The notes below the pieces were generated by a model. It worked only from the letters and a program-made list of their open reading frames with translations. It was not told the DNA's origin and did not search any database. From contig CM057835.1 of the NCBI GenBank assembly GCA_030068075.1, positions 71,687,895 to 71,751,894 of the forward strand: a stretch of DNA of 64,000 nucleotides. Reading direction: 5' to 3'. This document shows, one piece after another, positions 1-11,689 of the stretch. Each line of letters opens with the position of its first letter. Position 1 is the stretch's first letter. The position numbers and the translations under genes are program-made. The DNA comes from Paguma larvata (Eukaryota; Chordata; Mammalia; Carnivora; Viverridae).

Positions 1-1687
1 TGGCTTGCCTCACCTGATCACAGTCTTAGGGCTTATTCAAAATCCAAAGTGCCTCTTTAGAAAAAAGAAGGGGACTCCTGTCTTAAACGAGAGAGTAGAT
101 AAGTCTCCTATAATGAATTTCTGGGAGGCCCTTTGTTTCCAGAAATTCTGTCCAAAGATTTTGCGGGAGTCTTACTCTTATCTAGTTTGCCTAGCAGGGG
201 CACTGTAGTTTGGATTAGCTGACTCCTGAAGCAGCGGGGCAACATTCCCAGAGAGGCTGGGGATGTTTGTTGACACCCAGTATACGTGGGGGGAAATGCT
301 GATGGTAGGGATCCATTTTCGTGTAAGAAATAAGCAGTTTTAAGCCATCTTTACCCATTAAAGGGACTGAACTTATATTTTCAAATATTCTTGTATTTGA
401 AAATAAATCCTTCCTTCTAGCATGTCCCCAGTGACTCAGTGACCTTCCTTAGTCTGGCCTTTCTTTTGGGTTAGCCTAGTTAGAGGTTTTATATTTGGGT
501 CCATGAAAAGCTCTGCCCTGATGATTATCTAGACAGCAAGTGTATTCATTAGAAACTGTATGTCAGTAGAGAGATCTATAGTGCAGGAAAGTCACTGGAT
601 TCTCCATCAGTATCTTTTGTTGCTGTGCATATTTTATATATGAGGTAGCTTTTGAATTTAAAGGTGCAAGAGTAATCCTTTAAAATGTCCTTCAGAAAAG
701 CTGCTCAGAGAATCTCCTTGCCTTTCCTTCCTAGACAGGTGGCATTTGTGGGCAGGTAGAGCCGGAAGCTCTGGAACTTTGTCCTGGTGAAGGAATAGTT
801 TTCAGAAATACTGGCTTTCTTACTAGAACTGCTGCTCTCTCTGCTCTTTCAGGGAAGGGCTGCCCTCATTGTCACTGTGTAACTGCTCCAGCTTCTCTAA
901 CAAAAGGCGCAGCCCAGTAGCTGTGCACTAGAAGGCACGTGGCAATGAGTTTACCCGGGTCCATTGGCCTCTGCCTGGATCATTTATGCCTCTGCCAGTC
1001 CCTTGCTGTGGTCCCGTCAGCATGTCGCTGGGTTCTTGGGTGACTTCCCTCCCTCTTCAGTTCGGCTCCAGGCTCTATAAGTGGGAAGAGGGGTGAGACT
1101 CCAATTAGTAGCCATCAGAATATTTTCACTTGTCATTCAAAGCCACTGGTTCTCTCCTGTAACTCTTGGAGTCATAGACAACAGCAGCTTGTTATGCCCT
1201 TCGAATGGGATGTGGTTTTGTTTTGCTATTACGAAACATTTTATTTTGCAGGATAGCTCAAAAAAATAATAAAATTTGTCATCCAGATTTTTAACAGATG
1301 TTTAGCATTCGTTTCAGAATTTTAAGTGTGAATTAAATTCATCTGTCATATTTTATTACCTCACCCTAGGCGAGCTCTGGGAATTCATCTTTTCTTTGGT
1401 TCTCACACTTGCTCCCTAAACCACCTTAGCTTTCAACACCCTGACTCCTGGCCTCTTGTGGAGAGCAGGGCTGGGTTGGAAGGCAGGACTTTGGTGCCCG
1501 CTCCAGCTCTGGTGTCAGGCGTCAGTCCCCATGCAATGGGGAAATGACATGGGGTGGGCATAGTGTTGGACCAGGTGGCCTTCTAGGCCCTTTCCTGTGC
1601 CAGTGTCCAAGGGCTCTGGCTGTTCCGTGGCATGAGCACTCACTGGCTTCACTGACCTGGCCTTTTCCTTTTTTTCCTACCTTTCAG
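1..1687 (+). other. SNRPD3: Last intron of SNRPD3 (3' part)
   Basis: This stretch precedes the last SNRPD3 coding exon and ends in a polypyrimidine tract and a CAG acceptor at 1685-1687. I found no other exon, no carnivore SINE and no credible open reading frame in it. The short reading frames here (up to 72 codons) have no recognisable similarity. The intron is assigned only because the exon it feeds is recognised. Its 5' end lies outside the window. Confidence 0.75.
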
Positions 1688-1749
1688 TGGCTGCAAGAGG
1701 AAGAGGACGTGGAATGGGGCGTGGAAACATCTTCCAGAAGCGAAGATAA
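1688..1749 (+). CDS. SNRPD3: SNRPD3 terminal coding exon (small nuclear ribonucleoprotein Sm D3, C-terminal tail)
   Basis: Sm D3 is one of the seven Sm proteins that form the heteroheptameric ring on U1, U2, U4 and U5 snRNA, so it acts in spliceosome assembly. This exon encodes only the C-terminal tail: after a split Val codon (phase 1 acceptor) it reads AARGRGRGMGRGNIFQKRR and stops at TAA 1747-1749. That matches the human Sm D3 tail as I recall it. The RG dipeptides are the known substrates for symmetric arginine dimethylation by PRMT5 and the binding site for SMN. The Sm fold itself is encoded by upstream exons outside the window. The longer reading frame 1544-1762 is in the wrong frame and is a shadow. 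The intact frame, acceptor and poly(A) signal argue for the real gene rather than a retrocopy, because the sequence upstream is intron-like. Confidence 0.93.
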
Positions 1750-1915
1750 ATTTATCTGTTGAACAGAACTTTGCCGTTAACTTTTTCTTTAGGTTGTCTG
1801 GGTTCGGGAGGTTGTGTGCTTATGTATATGTTCTGGGTTTTCTTTGACATCTTTCTCTTTAGATCAGGGGAAATGTTAAACTAAATAAATATGGTGGTGA
1901 TTGTTGTTAGCTTTT
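1750..1915 (+). terminator. SNRPD3: SNRPD3 3' UTR and poly(A) signal
   Basis: A short 3' UTR follows the SNRPD3 stop codon. A canonical AATAAA lies at 1884-1889, followed 20-30 bases later by a T-rich stretch with TGTGTTTTT, a plausible downstream element. Cleavage is expected around 1905-1915 (inferred). Confidence 0.8.
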
Positions 1916-2702
1916 GTGTTTTTTTTTTTTTTCTTTTTGAAAAAATAAGGACTATGTGTTCATTTTGGAGTTTGTGTTCTGTTTGCTTTGGCAGCAAGTT
2001 AAATTTTGACACCCTGGAAGGTGTCCTGGGAGAATGCCAGTTCTTTGAAATCACATAGTTACTGATAAGAGTTTAAGCTGCTGTTCCAGACCAGTTGTTG
2101 GTTAAACCCTTGGAAAAACTCCAAGAACGCACAGACTGTCTTGTTGGTCTTTAGACACAGGCACTTGTATGGTGCTTTTGTCCAGGTAACCTTTGTGGAG
2201 GTGTCATCACCTCAGCTTGAACAACATCGCACGGGTGGTCTTAGTCAGTGAAAAAGTTCACCATTCTGATCTTTGTAGCCTGGAAACCCTAGTGGTTCAG
2301 CATTTGGCAAATGTAATCTAGTAATAAAAGATAATTTGGGACGTCCCAGTGGCCAACATCTGTGACTCCTACACTGGCTTCATAACCAGTTTTGTGATTT
2401 GCGGGGACAGATTCTTACACATTTATCAGAGCATCTCAGCATGCATTAGCACAGCCATAGTTTTTAACGTAGCAAAGGTAGAAATGACAGGGTATGCAAA
2501 GCAAATAACTGATAAAAACAGAAATTAGAAAACCAGCCTTGAAGTCAAATGCTGAAAAGAGGACAGGGGTTCAGTATAGGATGAGCTTCAGCAAAAGCTA
2601 TTAAGAGGAAAAGGGACTGATTTCCCTTAGAACGTTGCTCATGGGACATTACATATCGAGTAATAAGGAGGAAGAAGAAAATCCAGCACATCTATTGACT
2701 GG

Positions 2703-2808
2703 GCATCTTTTTCTTTTTCTTCCCTCCCCTCCCCTTCGCTCCCCTCCATTCCCCTCCTCTCCTCTTTTTTCTTTTCTTTTTTCTTTTCTTTAATTTTCTT
2801 TTCATATT
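2703..2808 (+). repeat. Pyrimidine-only tract
   Basis: About 100 bases made almost entirely of C and T, in blocks of CTTTTT, CCCCTCC and TTCTTTT, directly before the T-rich end of a reverse-strand SINE. It is probably partly an expanded SINE tail. Confidence 0.75.
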
Positions 2809-2979
2809 TTTTTTAAAGTTTACTTTGTGAGAGAGCAAGGGAGGAGCAGAGAGAGAGGGAGAATCCCAAGCAGGCTTTATGCTGTCAGCACAGAGCCCAG
2901 TGGGGGCTCAATCCCATGAATCCTGAGTCAAAATCAAAGAGTCAGTCACTTAACCAACTGAGTCACCCAGGCACCCCTT
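2809..2979 (-). mobile_element. Carnivore tRNA-Lys SINE
   Basis: Reverse-strand copy. The T-rich tail complement is followed by a GAGAGAG stretch, the AATCCCAAGCAGGCT core, and the tRNA-like head reading AACTGAGTCACCCAGGCACCCC. Confidence 0.88.
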
Positions 2980-3957
2980 AAATAGGGACTTTCTAACAAG
3001 CTTTGTCTTATAATTGTGGCATTACCATGATGTAACAGACCTTGCATTATTCCTGTAATAAAAGAACTCTTCTAAGAAACAAGATTCAGAGTGTCTGTCA
3101 GATTCTGCAGGCACATAAGTAAGGTTTCAGAAACCCATCCCCCAGAGCAGCTCCTGTGCCTCCTGCTCCAGCGCCCCCAGCTCCTCTGACACATTTGGAT
3201 GAAGTGTGCTGGTGGGCCTGTAGGCTGTGCTGCCTCAGCGGGGGACTCCTGGACTGGGGGCCATTTCAAATGAACCTCATGTGAATGGAGTTTAGAGTTT
3301 ATTTGTTCTAGATTTGACCAAAAGTTAATGTATCATTTCTTGGAAGGAAAGAAACTTGTATGTTGAGTTGCACGTGGATGGAGCAGAATTTCTCCAAAGT
3401 GTTTATAAGTGGAATTCTAGACGTGACATCCACTACCCTGCATAAATTCCCTCTTCCCTGCTCGTGACCTTGATTTACAGACATTGACTTAGTGATTTAT
3501 TATTAATGAACCCTATTGAATTATTAATATAGTGAGTGAGAGCTGTAGTTTTCAACATCAGCTTAAGGATCTTGTTAGGAAGATTCCAAGGCCCCACCGT
3601 TAGAGATTGCTGATTAATTAGTCTGAAGTAGGGCCCAGGAGTCTGCATATTTTAGCAATGCCTTTGCCAGGTAAATCTGATTCAGTAGATCTGAGGCCAC
3701 ATTTTGATATCTCGGACTGGAAATATGTCATTTTAGTACAGTCACTACTTAAATTATACATTTATAGTAAACAAGACTTTAGTAACACATTATACTTAAT
3801 TAACACTAATGAATTGTGTCCTGGATCTGAAAAGCTGAGTGGATGTGGTTTACCTTGGGAACCATGTGGGAATACCAATATTGCATGATTCTACACAGTA
3901 AAAACTAGCTGAAACCCTGCCTAGATCCTGAAAAATGAAGGGAGTTCCCATTTATGG

Positions 3958-4118
3958 CTTTTTTAAAAAGTTTATTTTGAGAGAGAGTGAGAATCCCAAG
4001 CAGGCTCCACGCTGTCAGTGCAGAGCCGAATGTGGGGCTTCGATCCGTGAACTGCAAGATCATGATCTGAGCCAGAATCCAGTCAGACACTTAACCAACT
4101 GAGCTACCAGGTGCCCCT
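3958..4118 (-). mobile_element. Carnivore tRNA-Lys SINE
   Basis: Reverse-strand copy with the GAGAGAG block, the AATCCCAAGCAGGCTCC core and a tRNA-like head ending in CAACTGAGCTACCAGGTGCC. Confidence 0.88.
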
Positions 4119-5465
4119 ATGGTTTTGTTTTCACAATAAATTTGAAAAAATACGTTAACAAAATAAGTTTGTAAAACAGCTTTATATCCTGCATTTTAGG
4201 AAGAATATCCGTTATTTTGCATTGAAAGAGCAAATAGTTGTGCAAGATTTAGTATGAAAAACAGCAGCCCTCCTATCCCCATTTTCCTTGCTTCACAGTA
4301 TCCCCTTTCAACTGTTGGCTGGTAAGTTTGCATTTGCCTCCATGTCTCAAATATAAATATGCGCTTGGCTATGTATTGATGTTTCCATTTTAGGCATAAT
4401 CTTTTGACTTGTTTCTCCCTCCTGTCCACCGTGCATGTCCTCCCCATCATCCATTCCCTGATATAATTCTAGTTAGATCATATTAAGTCTTTACATTATT
4501 ATGACTGGGTGTTTAAATAATAGCTGAGCCACTTAGTGAACTAGGTTACCTTCCTGCAGAACTTTTTCCCTCGAATTCATAATCCTCTTGCATTTTTATT
4601 GGTTTTTAGCTTAGTTTCCTATCCTGTCACTAATTCAGCCCCAGGGTTCTCTAAGGACATTAACACATCATCTATTTTATCAATTTCTTGATCTGGTCCA
4701 ATCTGAACTGGTTCTTCCTTGTGCCTAATATATTGCTCTCATTGTGGGCTCTCTCCTGCTGTCTCCTATTTTCTGTGTAACCTCTTCTTGACTTAGTACC
4801 TCATTCTGATAGCATGCTTGCGGTAAAAGGGGTGCATGGGACGTAGTGTGAGAGAATTGCATGTCTGAAAATGTCTCGTTCTCTCATACTTGATCAGGTA
4901 TGAAATTCTAGTTTGGAATTTATTTTCCTTTTGAATTTTGAAGGCATTGTTACTTTTCACCTAGCATCTAGTGTTGCTGTTAGAGGAGTCTGAAGTCATT
5001 CTGAGTTCTGATTCTTTGTATATGACTCTCTTTCTCCCTTCTGTGGCCAATGTTCTGACTGAAATTTCACAGTGACAGGCCTTGGCGGAGGTCTGTCTTC
5101 ATGCACTTGGCAGGCTGTCGTTGAACCCTTTCAGAATGGACTCTTCATCCTTCACTCCTGGCACTCCTGGGAAACTTTCTTGAATTATTCGTTAATGATT
5201 TCCTTCCTTATTTTTCTGGTTTTTCTTTCTGGAATTCCTGTTCTTCAGATTTGGATCTGGACCTGTCTCTGTTTTTATTTTTTCTGCCCTTACCACCTCC
5301 CATTTTCTTGTTTGATATCCTTTATGGAAGCTTTCCAAGTTGATTCTCTGTGTTCCTTTTTTTTTTATTAGGACCTCATTCTATTGTTGCAGTATCTTTG
5401 AGGATTTTAATATACTTCGTTGAAGCTTTCATCTCCCCGCATGATGTTTTCTTTCCCCCTTTTGT

Positions 5466-5671
5466 TTTAAAATATTTTGTTTTTTGAGAAAGCACAAGCA
5501 GGGGAGTGGCAGAGAAAGGGGGACAGAGGATCTGAAGTGGGCTTCGCGCTGGCAGGCTAGCAGCAGCAAGCCCGATGTGGGTTCAGATGTGGGGCTCAAA
5601 CCCACAAACTGCAAGATTGTGACCTGAGCCAAAGTTAGACGCTCAACCAAACTGAGCCACCCGGGGGCACC
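5466..5671 (-). mobile_element. Carnivore tRNA-Lys SINE
   Basis: Reverse-strand, fairly diverged copy. The core has TGAAGTGGGCTTCGCGCTG and the head ends in CTGAGCCACCCGGGGGCACC. Confidence 0.85.
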
Positions 5672-6919
5672 CCCGCTTTTTAAATTTTTGGTCTCCTTTT
5701 TGTTTTGCTTTTAGTCTTGTTATTTATAGACTCTCAGCTGCCTGGCAATCATTGGTGGTCTGCTTATATTTACAGGTGGGATAGTAAAAAGATGTGTTTA
5801 TAAGGTGAGCTGATTGAACTTTTTTTGGTAAATCCCCAACCAGTGTCCATATCTTTAGGACTTTCCTCTTGGGTTCTGGTTAGGTTCACTGGATGAAACT
5901 TCCAGTCTCTTGTCAGGAGGCTTTACCTTGAACTGCTGACCTTGTGGGAGCTCAGTGAAGGAAGAGGGCTGGGGAGCTTCAGCATTCTGGTATGCCCAGA
6001 TTCACTTGTCTTCCAGGTCTCTGGAAAGGCTTCCTAGTCCAGAAACTTACACCCTCTAGAGAAAAAACTTACAACTTTTTGCCAAGCTTGGGGAAGGGCA
6101 GTCTCAAGATCACGTGACATCTAGATATTTAAGCACATTCTCCCTTAAAAAAACATGTATTTTCTTTGAAAATATATTAGCCTAAAATGGGGAGAAACTT
6201 GGCAAGGTAAAGAAGATACAGAGCAAAAACTGGTGTCAAATAACTAGACCAAGATTTAAGGCATGGATTCTGGTTCTGGCTACCGCCACTACTACTTCTC
6301 TCCAAGCCTCCGGTTTATTATGTATGCAAGCGAGGGTTTAGGTTCAGTTGATGCATTGACAATATCTCAGCTTCTGTGTTCACCTGCTGGGTATTCCATA
6401 AGCTTAAAATAGTAAGTGAACATGCAGTAATTTTTTTTTCTGCTTCTGGCCAAATTAGTGCCTGAATTTAGTCTTGTACCTGAAAATTAAATGAAACTCA
6501 GATATCAAAGGAGAACAATCCCTAAGAGATGGGAAATAAGATGGGCTTACTGTCTTGTGGGAGTTTCTAGGCACTGAAACAGGAGAGGGAACTGAAGTGG
6601 ACTCTGCCAAACTACGTGGGTTGAGTCTGAGCTAAGAGTTCAGAGAGGTCGAGGCGACTCGTGTTCATGGAACAGAATACCAGAGAGAAGAAAGCTTACA
6701 GAGAACCTGGGAGATCTGAGAAGGGCCCTTTAGAGTGCTCAATACTGATCAGCATGAGAATATGAAGAAAGTAACCGAGGCCAGGGAATGACCATCAAAA
6801 GGATTATAACAGTGCCAGGCATTACACAAGGCTGAGAATTGTTCTTGTTCCTACGGACCAGATAAAAAATTCACAGCATATTGGGTAGACCATTGAAAAT
6901 GTACCAAGGATTTTATTTT

Positions 6920-7103
6920 TTTACCTTATTTTTTTAAATGTTTTTATTATTTATTTTTGAGAGAGAGGGGTTGGGACAAGGGATCTGAAGTGGGCTCTGT
7001 GCTGATAGCACAGAGCCCGATATGGGGCTTGAACCCACAGACTGCGAGATCATGACCTGAGCTGCAGTGAGATGCTTAACCGACTGAGCCACCCAGGCGC
7101 CCT
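6920..7103 (-). mobile_element. Carnivore tRNA-Lys SINE
   Basis: Reverse-strand copy running from TTTTTATTATTTATTTTTGAG to CGACTGAGCCACCCAGGCGC. The head is close to the felid consensus. Confidence 0.9.
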
Positions 7104-7640
7104 TGTTTTAATCAGGTACAGTAAAGTGACAGACGTGGAATTAACTGCCATCAAAGAAGGTGATTACAGTTCCCAAGAGGAGGGAGAGTGCCGTGCCATT
7201 CAGGATCATATGAAGAAACCTCAGGGGGGGTCAGGGCAGTAGGAGTGAGGGGAGAGCATGACCCAGGCCATTTATTGTGGTTTCCATGGGGAAAGAATGG
7301 GCAAGGCAAGGTAGACAAGTTTGAATAAACTTAGAATTGGTTAATTCAAATAAAATCAGAGGGTTCTTGGCTAAAGGAATGGTTTCTAGTCCATAACCTG
7401 GCCCTGGTGTGATTTAGGACAGGAAATACTGGTTTGGTGTGTAATAATTAGGTAAAGGTGGTTGGAGTTAGAGTTGATCAGTAAGTTTGTATATGAAAGA
7501 CATGCCCTGCAGGTCAAGTGTTTACTGTTTAGGATTTAGCCAACACTGGGAGGGCAATCTCCAGGATTAGTAAGGCTCCGAGAGTCAAAGCATCATATAA
7601 ATAAATTTAAAAGCATTTAAAAATGTTTAAACAAAATTAG

Positions 7641-7850
7641 AGGCGCCTGGGTGGCTCAGTTGGTTAAGCGTCCAATGCTTGGTTTCGACTCAGGTAATGA
7701 TCTCTCTCGGCTTGCAAGTTCAAGGCTGGCATCCGGCTCTGTACTGACAGCTCAGAGCCTGGAGCCTACTTCAGATACTGTCTCCCTCTCTCTCTGCCCC
7801 TCCCCTGCTCCTCCTCTGTCTCTCTCAAAAATAAAGAATTAAAAAAAAAA
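7641..7850 (+). mobile_element. Carnivore tRNA-Lys SINE
   Basis: Forward copy: head GGCGCCTGGGTGGCTCAGTT, body AGCTCAGAGCCTGGAGCCT, CT-rich stretch, and a tail with AAAAATAAAG and A-run. Confidence 0.92.
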
Positions 7851-8183
7851 TGTTTTCAGACCTACAAAGGCTGGAAGAAAAATTCATCACCAGGAGACCT
7901 ACTATACAAGATATGTTAAAGGACATCCTTTGGGCATTAGGAAAATTACACCAGATGGAAATTTGTATCTACACGAAGGAGTGAAGATTATGTTATGGAG
8001 TTTATAACATATATAAAAGTGAAATTAATGACAATATTGGCAAAAAGGCCAAGAGGGGAGAAAAGAAAGCATACTATTACAAGATTTTGTATATTAGAAG
8101 TGGTATATTACTTGAAGGTACACTGTGATAATTTAAAGATATACAATATAAACTCCAAGCAACTCTGTTTGAAAACAAAACAA

Positions 8184-8395
8184 CGGGGCGCCTGGGTTGG
8201 TTGAGCGGCCGGCTTCAGCTCAGGTCATGATCTCACAGTCTGTGGGTTCGAGCCCCGCGTCGGGCTCTGTGCTGATGGCTCAGAGCCTGGAGCCTGCTTC
8301 AGATTCTGTGTCTCCCTCTCTCTCTGCCCTTCCCCTGCTCATACTCTATCTCTACGTCTCTCAAAAATAAATAAACGTTAAAAAAAATTAAAAAC
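8184..8395 (+). mobile_element. Carnivore tRNA-Lys SINE
   Basis: Forward, well-preserved copy: GGGGCGCCTGGG head, GTGGGTTCGAGCCCCGCGTC B-box region, and tail AAAAATAAATAAACGTTAAA. There is a small deletion in the head where GGCTCAGT is usually found. It lies inside the L1 fragment. Confidence 0.92.
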
Positions 8396-8798
8396 AAAAA
8401 AAAACAAAACAAAAAAAACCAACACTCAAATGTTCATCAACTGGTGAACAGATAAAATGGTACATCCATACAATGGAATATTATTTAACCATAAAAAGAA
8501 ATGAATTACTCATACATGCTACAACATGGATAGATTTTGCAAATATGCTGAGTGAAAGAAGCCAGAAAAAAAGGCCATGATTTCGTTTATATGAAATTCA
8601 GTCCAGAATAGGCAAATTCATAAAGACAAAGCAGATTAGGGGTTGTCAGAGACTGTAGAAGGGAGAATAGAGAGTGCCTGCTTAATGGCGATGGGGTTTC
8701 CTTTTTGGGGTACTGAAAACATTCTGTAATTAGTGATGACGGTTTCACAACATGAAGAATGCACTAAAAGCCACTGAATTGTACACTTTAAAATGGTG

Positions 8799-8908
8799 GG
8801 GCACCCAACTGGCTCAGTTGATAGAGCATGCGACTCTTGATCTTGGGGTTGTGAGTTTGAGCCCCATGTTGGGTGTAGAGATTACTTAAAAATAAAATTT
8901 AAAAAAAG
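8799..8908 (+). mobile_element. Short-type carnivore tRNA-Lys SINE
   Basis: About 110 bases: head GGGGCACCCAACTGGCTCAG, then GAGCCCCATGTTGGGTGTAG and a short AAAATAAAATTT tail, without the (CT)n block. This is the older short form. It sits inside L1 sequence. Confidence 0.85.
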
Positions 8909-8960
8909 TGAAAATGGCAAATTTTATTTTATGTGAATTTTACCTCAATAAAAAAAAGAG

Positions 8961-9150
8961 AGGTGCCTGGGTGGCTCAGTCAGTTAAGCCGCTGACTCTT
9001 GATTTTTGGCTCAGGTCATGATCGCATGGTTTGTGAGTTCAAGCCCCACTCTCGGCTCAGAGCCTGCTTGGGATTCTCTCTCCCTCTCTCTCTGCTCCTC
9101 CCCCATACATGTGCATGTGCACTCGATCTCAAAATAAATAAACTTAAAAA
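8961..9150 (+). mobile_element. Carnivore tRNA-Lys SINE
   Basis: Forward copy with GGTGCCTGGGTGGCTCAGTC head, CT-rich block and tail AAAATAAATAAACTTAAA. It lacks part of the middle (no duplicated GCTGACAGCTCAG region). Confidence 0.88.
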
Positions 9151-9758
9151 ATAAGAGTTAAGCCAATAAAGGAAATTTATGATGGTTTCATAAATATTCT
9201 AAAAGAAGCCAGAAAAAGAGGAAGTGGGGGAAAAGAATAGATGGCGCAAATAGAAAATACATAGCAAGATGATAGGTCATCAGTAATGGTCTATTGAGGA
9301 GTCCGAGCCCATGGTCCCGGATGTGGTGTAGCAGAGGCTGGTGGCAGCCACCATGGTGGTTTTGCCCCCCAGCCCCCAAAGAGGCAGCCATGGCACAGGC
9401 AGACCAAGGTGTGGTGCAGGCAGGGCAGGTGAACTTGGCCCCCAAGGCCGGTGGCCAGGTGTGGTAGGGAAGGAAGAATGAGCAAAGGGGAAAACAAGGA
9501 TGGATGGGACATGCTGATGGTGGTGAAATACCATCAGATGCACCTGCAGGAGCTGCGTGCATTTGGAGATCAAGGCTGGTGGACCCCTTACAGAAGGAAG
9601 AAAATACAGAACTCAAACGTTGTCTCACAGGTATATGGTAGAGCTAAAGAAGAAGACAGACAAGCAAGGGTCATCTGAAATTGAAATCAGCTCACTAATA
9701 ATCTCATGACAAAGTTGGAGATCACAACTCAAGCATAAGACCTTTACAAAGATGGTTG

Positions 9759-9952
9759 GTGCGCCTGGGTATCTCAGAAAGTTAAGCATCTGACTTTTGA
9801 TTTCAGCTCAGGTCATGATCTTGAGGTTCGTGGGTTGGGAATCTAAGCATGGAGGCTGCTTGGGATTCTCTCTTTCTCCACTCTCTCTCTACCCCTCCCC
9901 TGCTTGTGCGTGTGCTCTCTCTCTCTCTCTCTTAAAAAATAAATAAATAGAG
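9759..9952 (+). mobile_element. Carnivore SINE inserted at the start of the SMIM15 pseudogene
   Basis: Forward copy from TGCGCCTGGGTATCTCAG to a (CT)n stretch and AAAAAATAAATAAATAG tail. It is flanked by imperfect direct repeats, AGACCTTTACAAAGATGGTT at 9738-9757 and AGACCTATGAAGATGGTT at 9953-9970. These look like its target-site duplication and include the pseudogene start codon. Confidence 0.88.
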
Positions 9953-9964
9953 AGACCTATGAAG

Positions 9965-10185
9965 ATGGTTGATATAAAGGCCTGGGCTATGTTGTGGAAT
10001 GGGCTGTAAAGGACCCATATGGCTTCCTTACAACTGTTATTTTGGCCATTACGCCATTGTTTCTAGTAAATGCCATAGTGTCCCGGAAATTGGCCAAGAT
10101 GATTGAGGCCAGAGAAAAGGACCAAAAAAAGAAACAAAAATGTCAAGAAAATATTGCAAAAGCTAAACAACTAAAAAAGCACTGA
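9965..10185 (+). pseudogene. SMIM15: SMIM15 processed pseudogene (small integral membrane protein 15)
   Basis: Intronless sequence matching SMIM15, a conserved single-pass membrane protein of about 74 residues and poorly known function. Reading begins ATG 9965 with MVDIKAWA. Four bases appear to be missing just after the Ala codon, shifting the frame. The parental frame resumes and stays open from 9994 to the TGA ending at 10185. It shows the family's [17 protein letters not shown] segment, the membrane segment, and the basic tail [16 protein letters not shown]. Substitutions such as [14 protein letters not shown] are mild. The frameshift removes the normal N-terminus, so this is a dead retrocopy. 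AT-rich sequence after the stop, up to about 11.53 kb, is probably the retrotransposed 3' UTR. Confidence 0.85.
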
Positions 10186-11540
10186 AGGAATGAACAGGCT
10201 CTACAATCAGAGGAAAATCGTTTGAAAAATCATACAGCTTTGGAAGGACCCACTAAGGTTTCTTTTCTGTTTTTTTTTATGACAGTAATTTGTAGTAAAC
10301 AAAGTCTGAGCACACAGAAGAATCATGTTAGTTGTGACTTCTACTGCGGCAACTTTTAGGCTTTGGTGTAGAAGTCTGTTGATGGTTATTGTAAATTGGC
10401 CTTTATTATGCTATAAATTCTTTATAACTGACTTAGTCATTTGCCATTTTGCAGTTTATGTACTGTAATGAAAGCATCCTGTGAAGAATAATGACCCTAC
10501 ATTATGAACTCTATTCAAATAATGGCTTAGAATGGAGTCCTGTTCTGGACAAAAGGAATTAAGAATGTAAAAATCAGAATTATCCTGATGTGCAAAGTGT
10601 GCTTTGGCTTTTAAGCCTTTTAAGGCATATAGTATATTGATTACATCTTTTATCATTATTGCTTATTTCTTGGAATAGGATCATTTCTGGCTTTCTCAAA
10701 GCCAAATATTAACCAACAACTATTTCTGTGTTCTGCATTTTTCTCATTTTAGCTTTTGAGATAATTATCAGACATTCTGCATTTTTTAAAATCTAATTTT
10801 ATAAAGAATTCTCGTATTGACTATGAAGAATACCACCTACCACATATAACCATGTTTGTACTTATGAACACTGCCATTTCCTTAGAGATATCTTGTTGAG
10901 TAGAATAACACTATGACTTGAAAGCTTGCAGTAAAAAATGCCAAACCTTGTGGTACCTTGGAACCAGTTTATTCTTTCTTGTGCTAAGTAGAAATTTGAA
11001 GTAGTTAAAATGTCTTATCAGATAATTTGCTGCTTATATAGAGGCCACTTTTGTGTTTTTTTATTCTGTTATTTGTCTTAACTTATTTAGTAGTGATGTT
11101 CTATACTTTTTGATCCAATAGGTGGATGGCAAAAATTAAAATTTCAAATTTCTCGTATGGAAGTCTTAAAAAGTAATAGTTTAGTCATATTTCATAAGTT
11201 GTAAAGAAAGGTTTAACATTTGGGAAAACTTCATTCATCATACTAGTAATTGGGTGAAAAAGGTAAATTATGTCAAAATGAGAATGTTAAAATTAGCAAT
11301 AAAGAGCTAAAGGATATTTCCTTCAGTTAAGTAGTATAACTGTAACTTTTACTATTACACATAGCATTTATAAATGTATAGTCCAAGAATTTTATTTACT
11401 GTCAGTATATAATAACTTATTAACATTTTCCTCACCTCTGATAATGAATTTTAAAGTACAAAAAATTGTCTAACAGCTTTAATTTTAAAATAAAACTAGA
11501 TATTGAAATAAATTTGATACTTTTTTATAAAGAAAAAAAT
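10186..11540 (+). pseudogene. Probable retrotransposed 3' UTR of the SMIM15 pseudogene
   Basis: AT-rich sequence without SINEs, continuous with the SMIM15 pseudogene. It ends near AAAATAAAACT at about 11488 and an ATAAAGAAAAAAATGG stretch near 11528-11542 that could be the poly(A) tail. L1 sequence begins right after it. The 3' UTR identity is inferred from continuity; I cannot align it to the parental mRNA. Confidence 0.5.
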
Positions 11541-11689
11541 GGCCCATCAATAACCATACTAACCTTATCAATAATCACATCAAATGTAATTAATAATCAC
11601 ACTTAGCAATCATATTAAATGTAAATGGTATAAACACTCTCATTTAAAAGCAGAGATTATCAGATTGGATTTAAAATAGCAGGACCCAG

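Larger units (their letters stand above)
1916..7640. other. Intergenic DNA downstream of SNRPD3
   Basis: AT-rich intergenic sequence holding four reverse-strand carnivore SINEs (listed separately) and a pyrimidine-only tract near 2.7 kb. Parts of 4.6-5.4 kb read like an old, decayed interspersed repeat that I could not classify. No exon, RNA gene or long open frame is supported. Frames here such as 5072-5371 and 5429-5650 are either low-complexity or run through SINEs. Confidence 0.6.
7851..8960 (+). mobile_element. LINE-1 3' end fragments (interrupted by two SINEs)
   Basis: Decayed L1 sequence in sense orientation. 7851-8183 resembles the stretch around the end of L1 ORF2, with features such as AAATGTTAAAGGA-like and CCAGATGGAAATTTG motifs. 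8400-8798 resembles L1-associated 3' sequence, for example TACAATGGAATATTATTTA and TGCTGAGTGAAAGAAGCCAG. 8909-8960 ends in TTTTACCTCAATAAAAAAAAG, a typical L1 end. The copy is broken by SINEs at 8184-8395 and 8799-8908 and is not functional. Confidence 0.75.
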
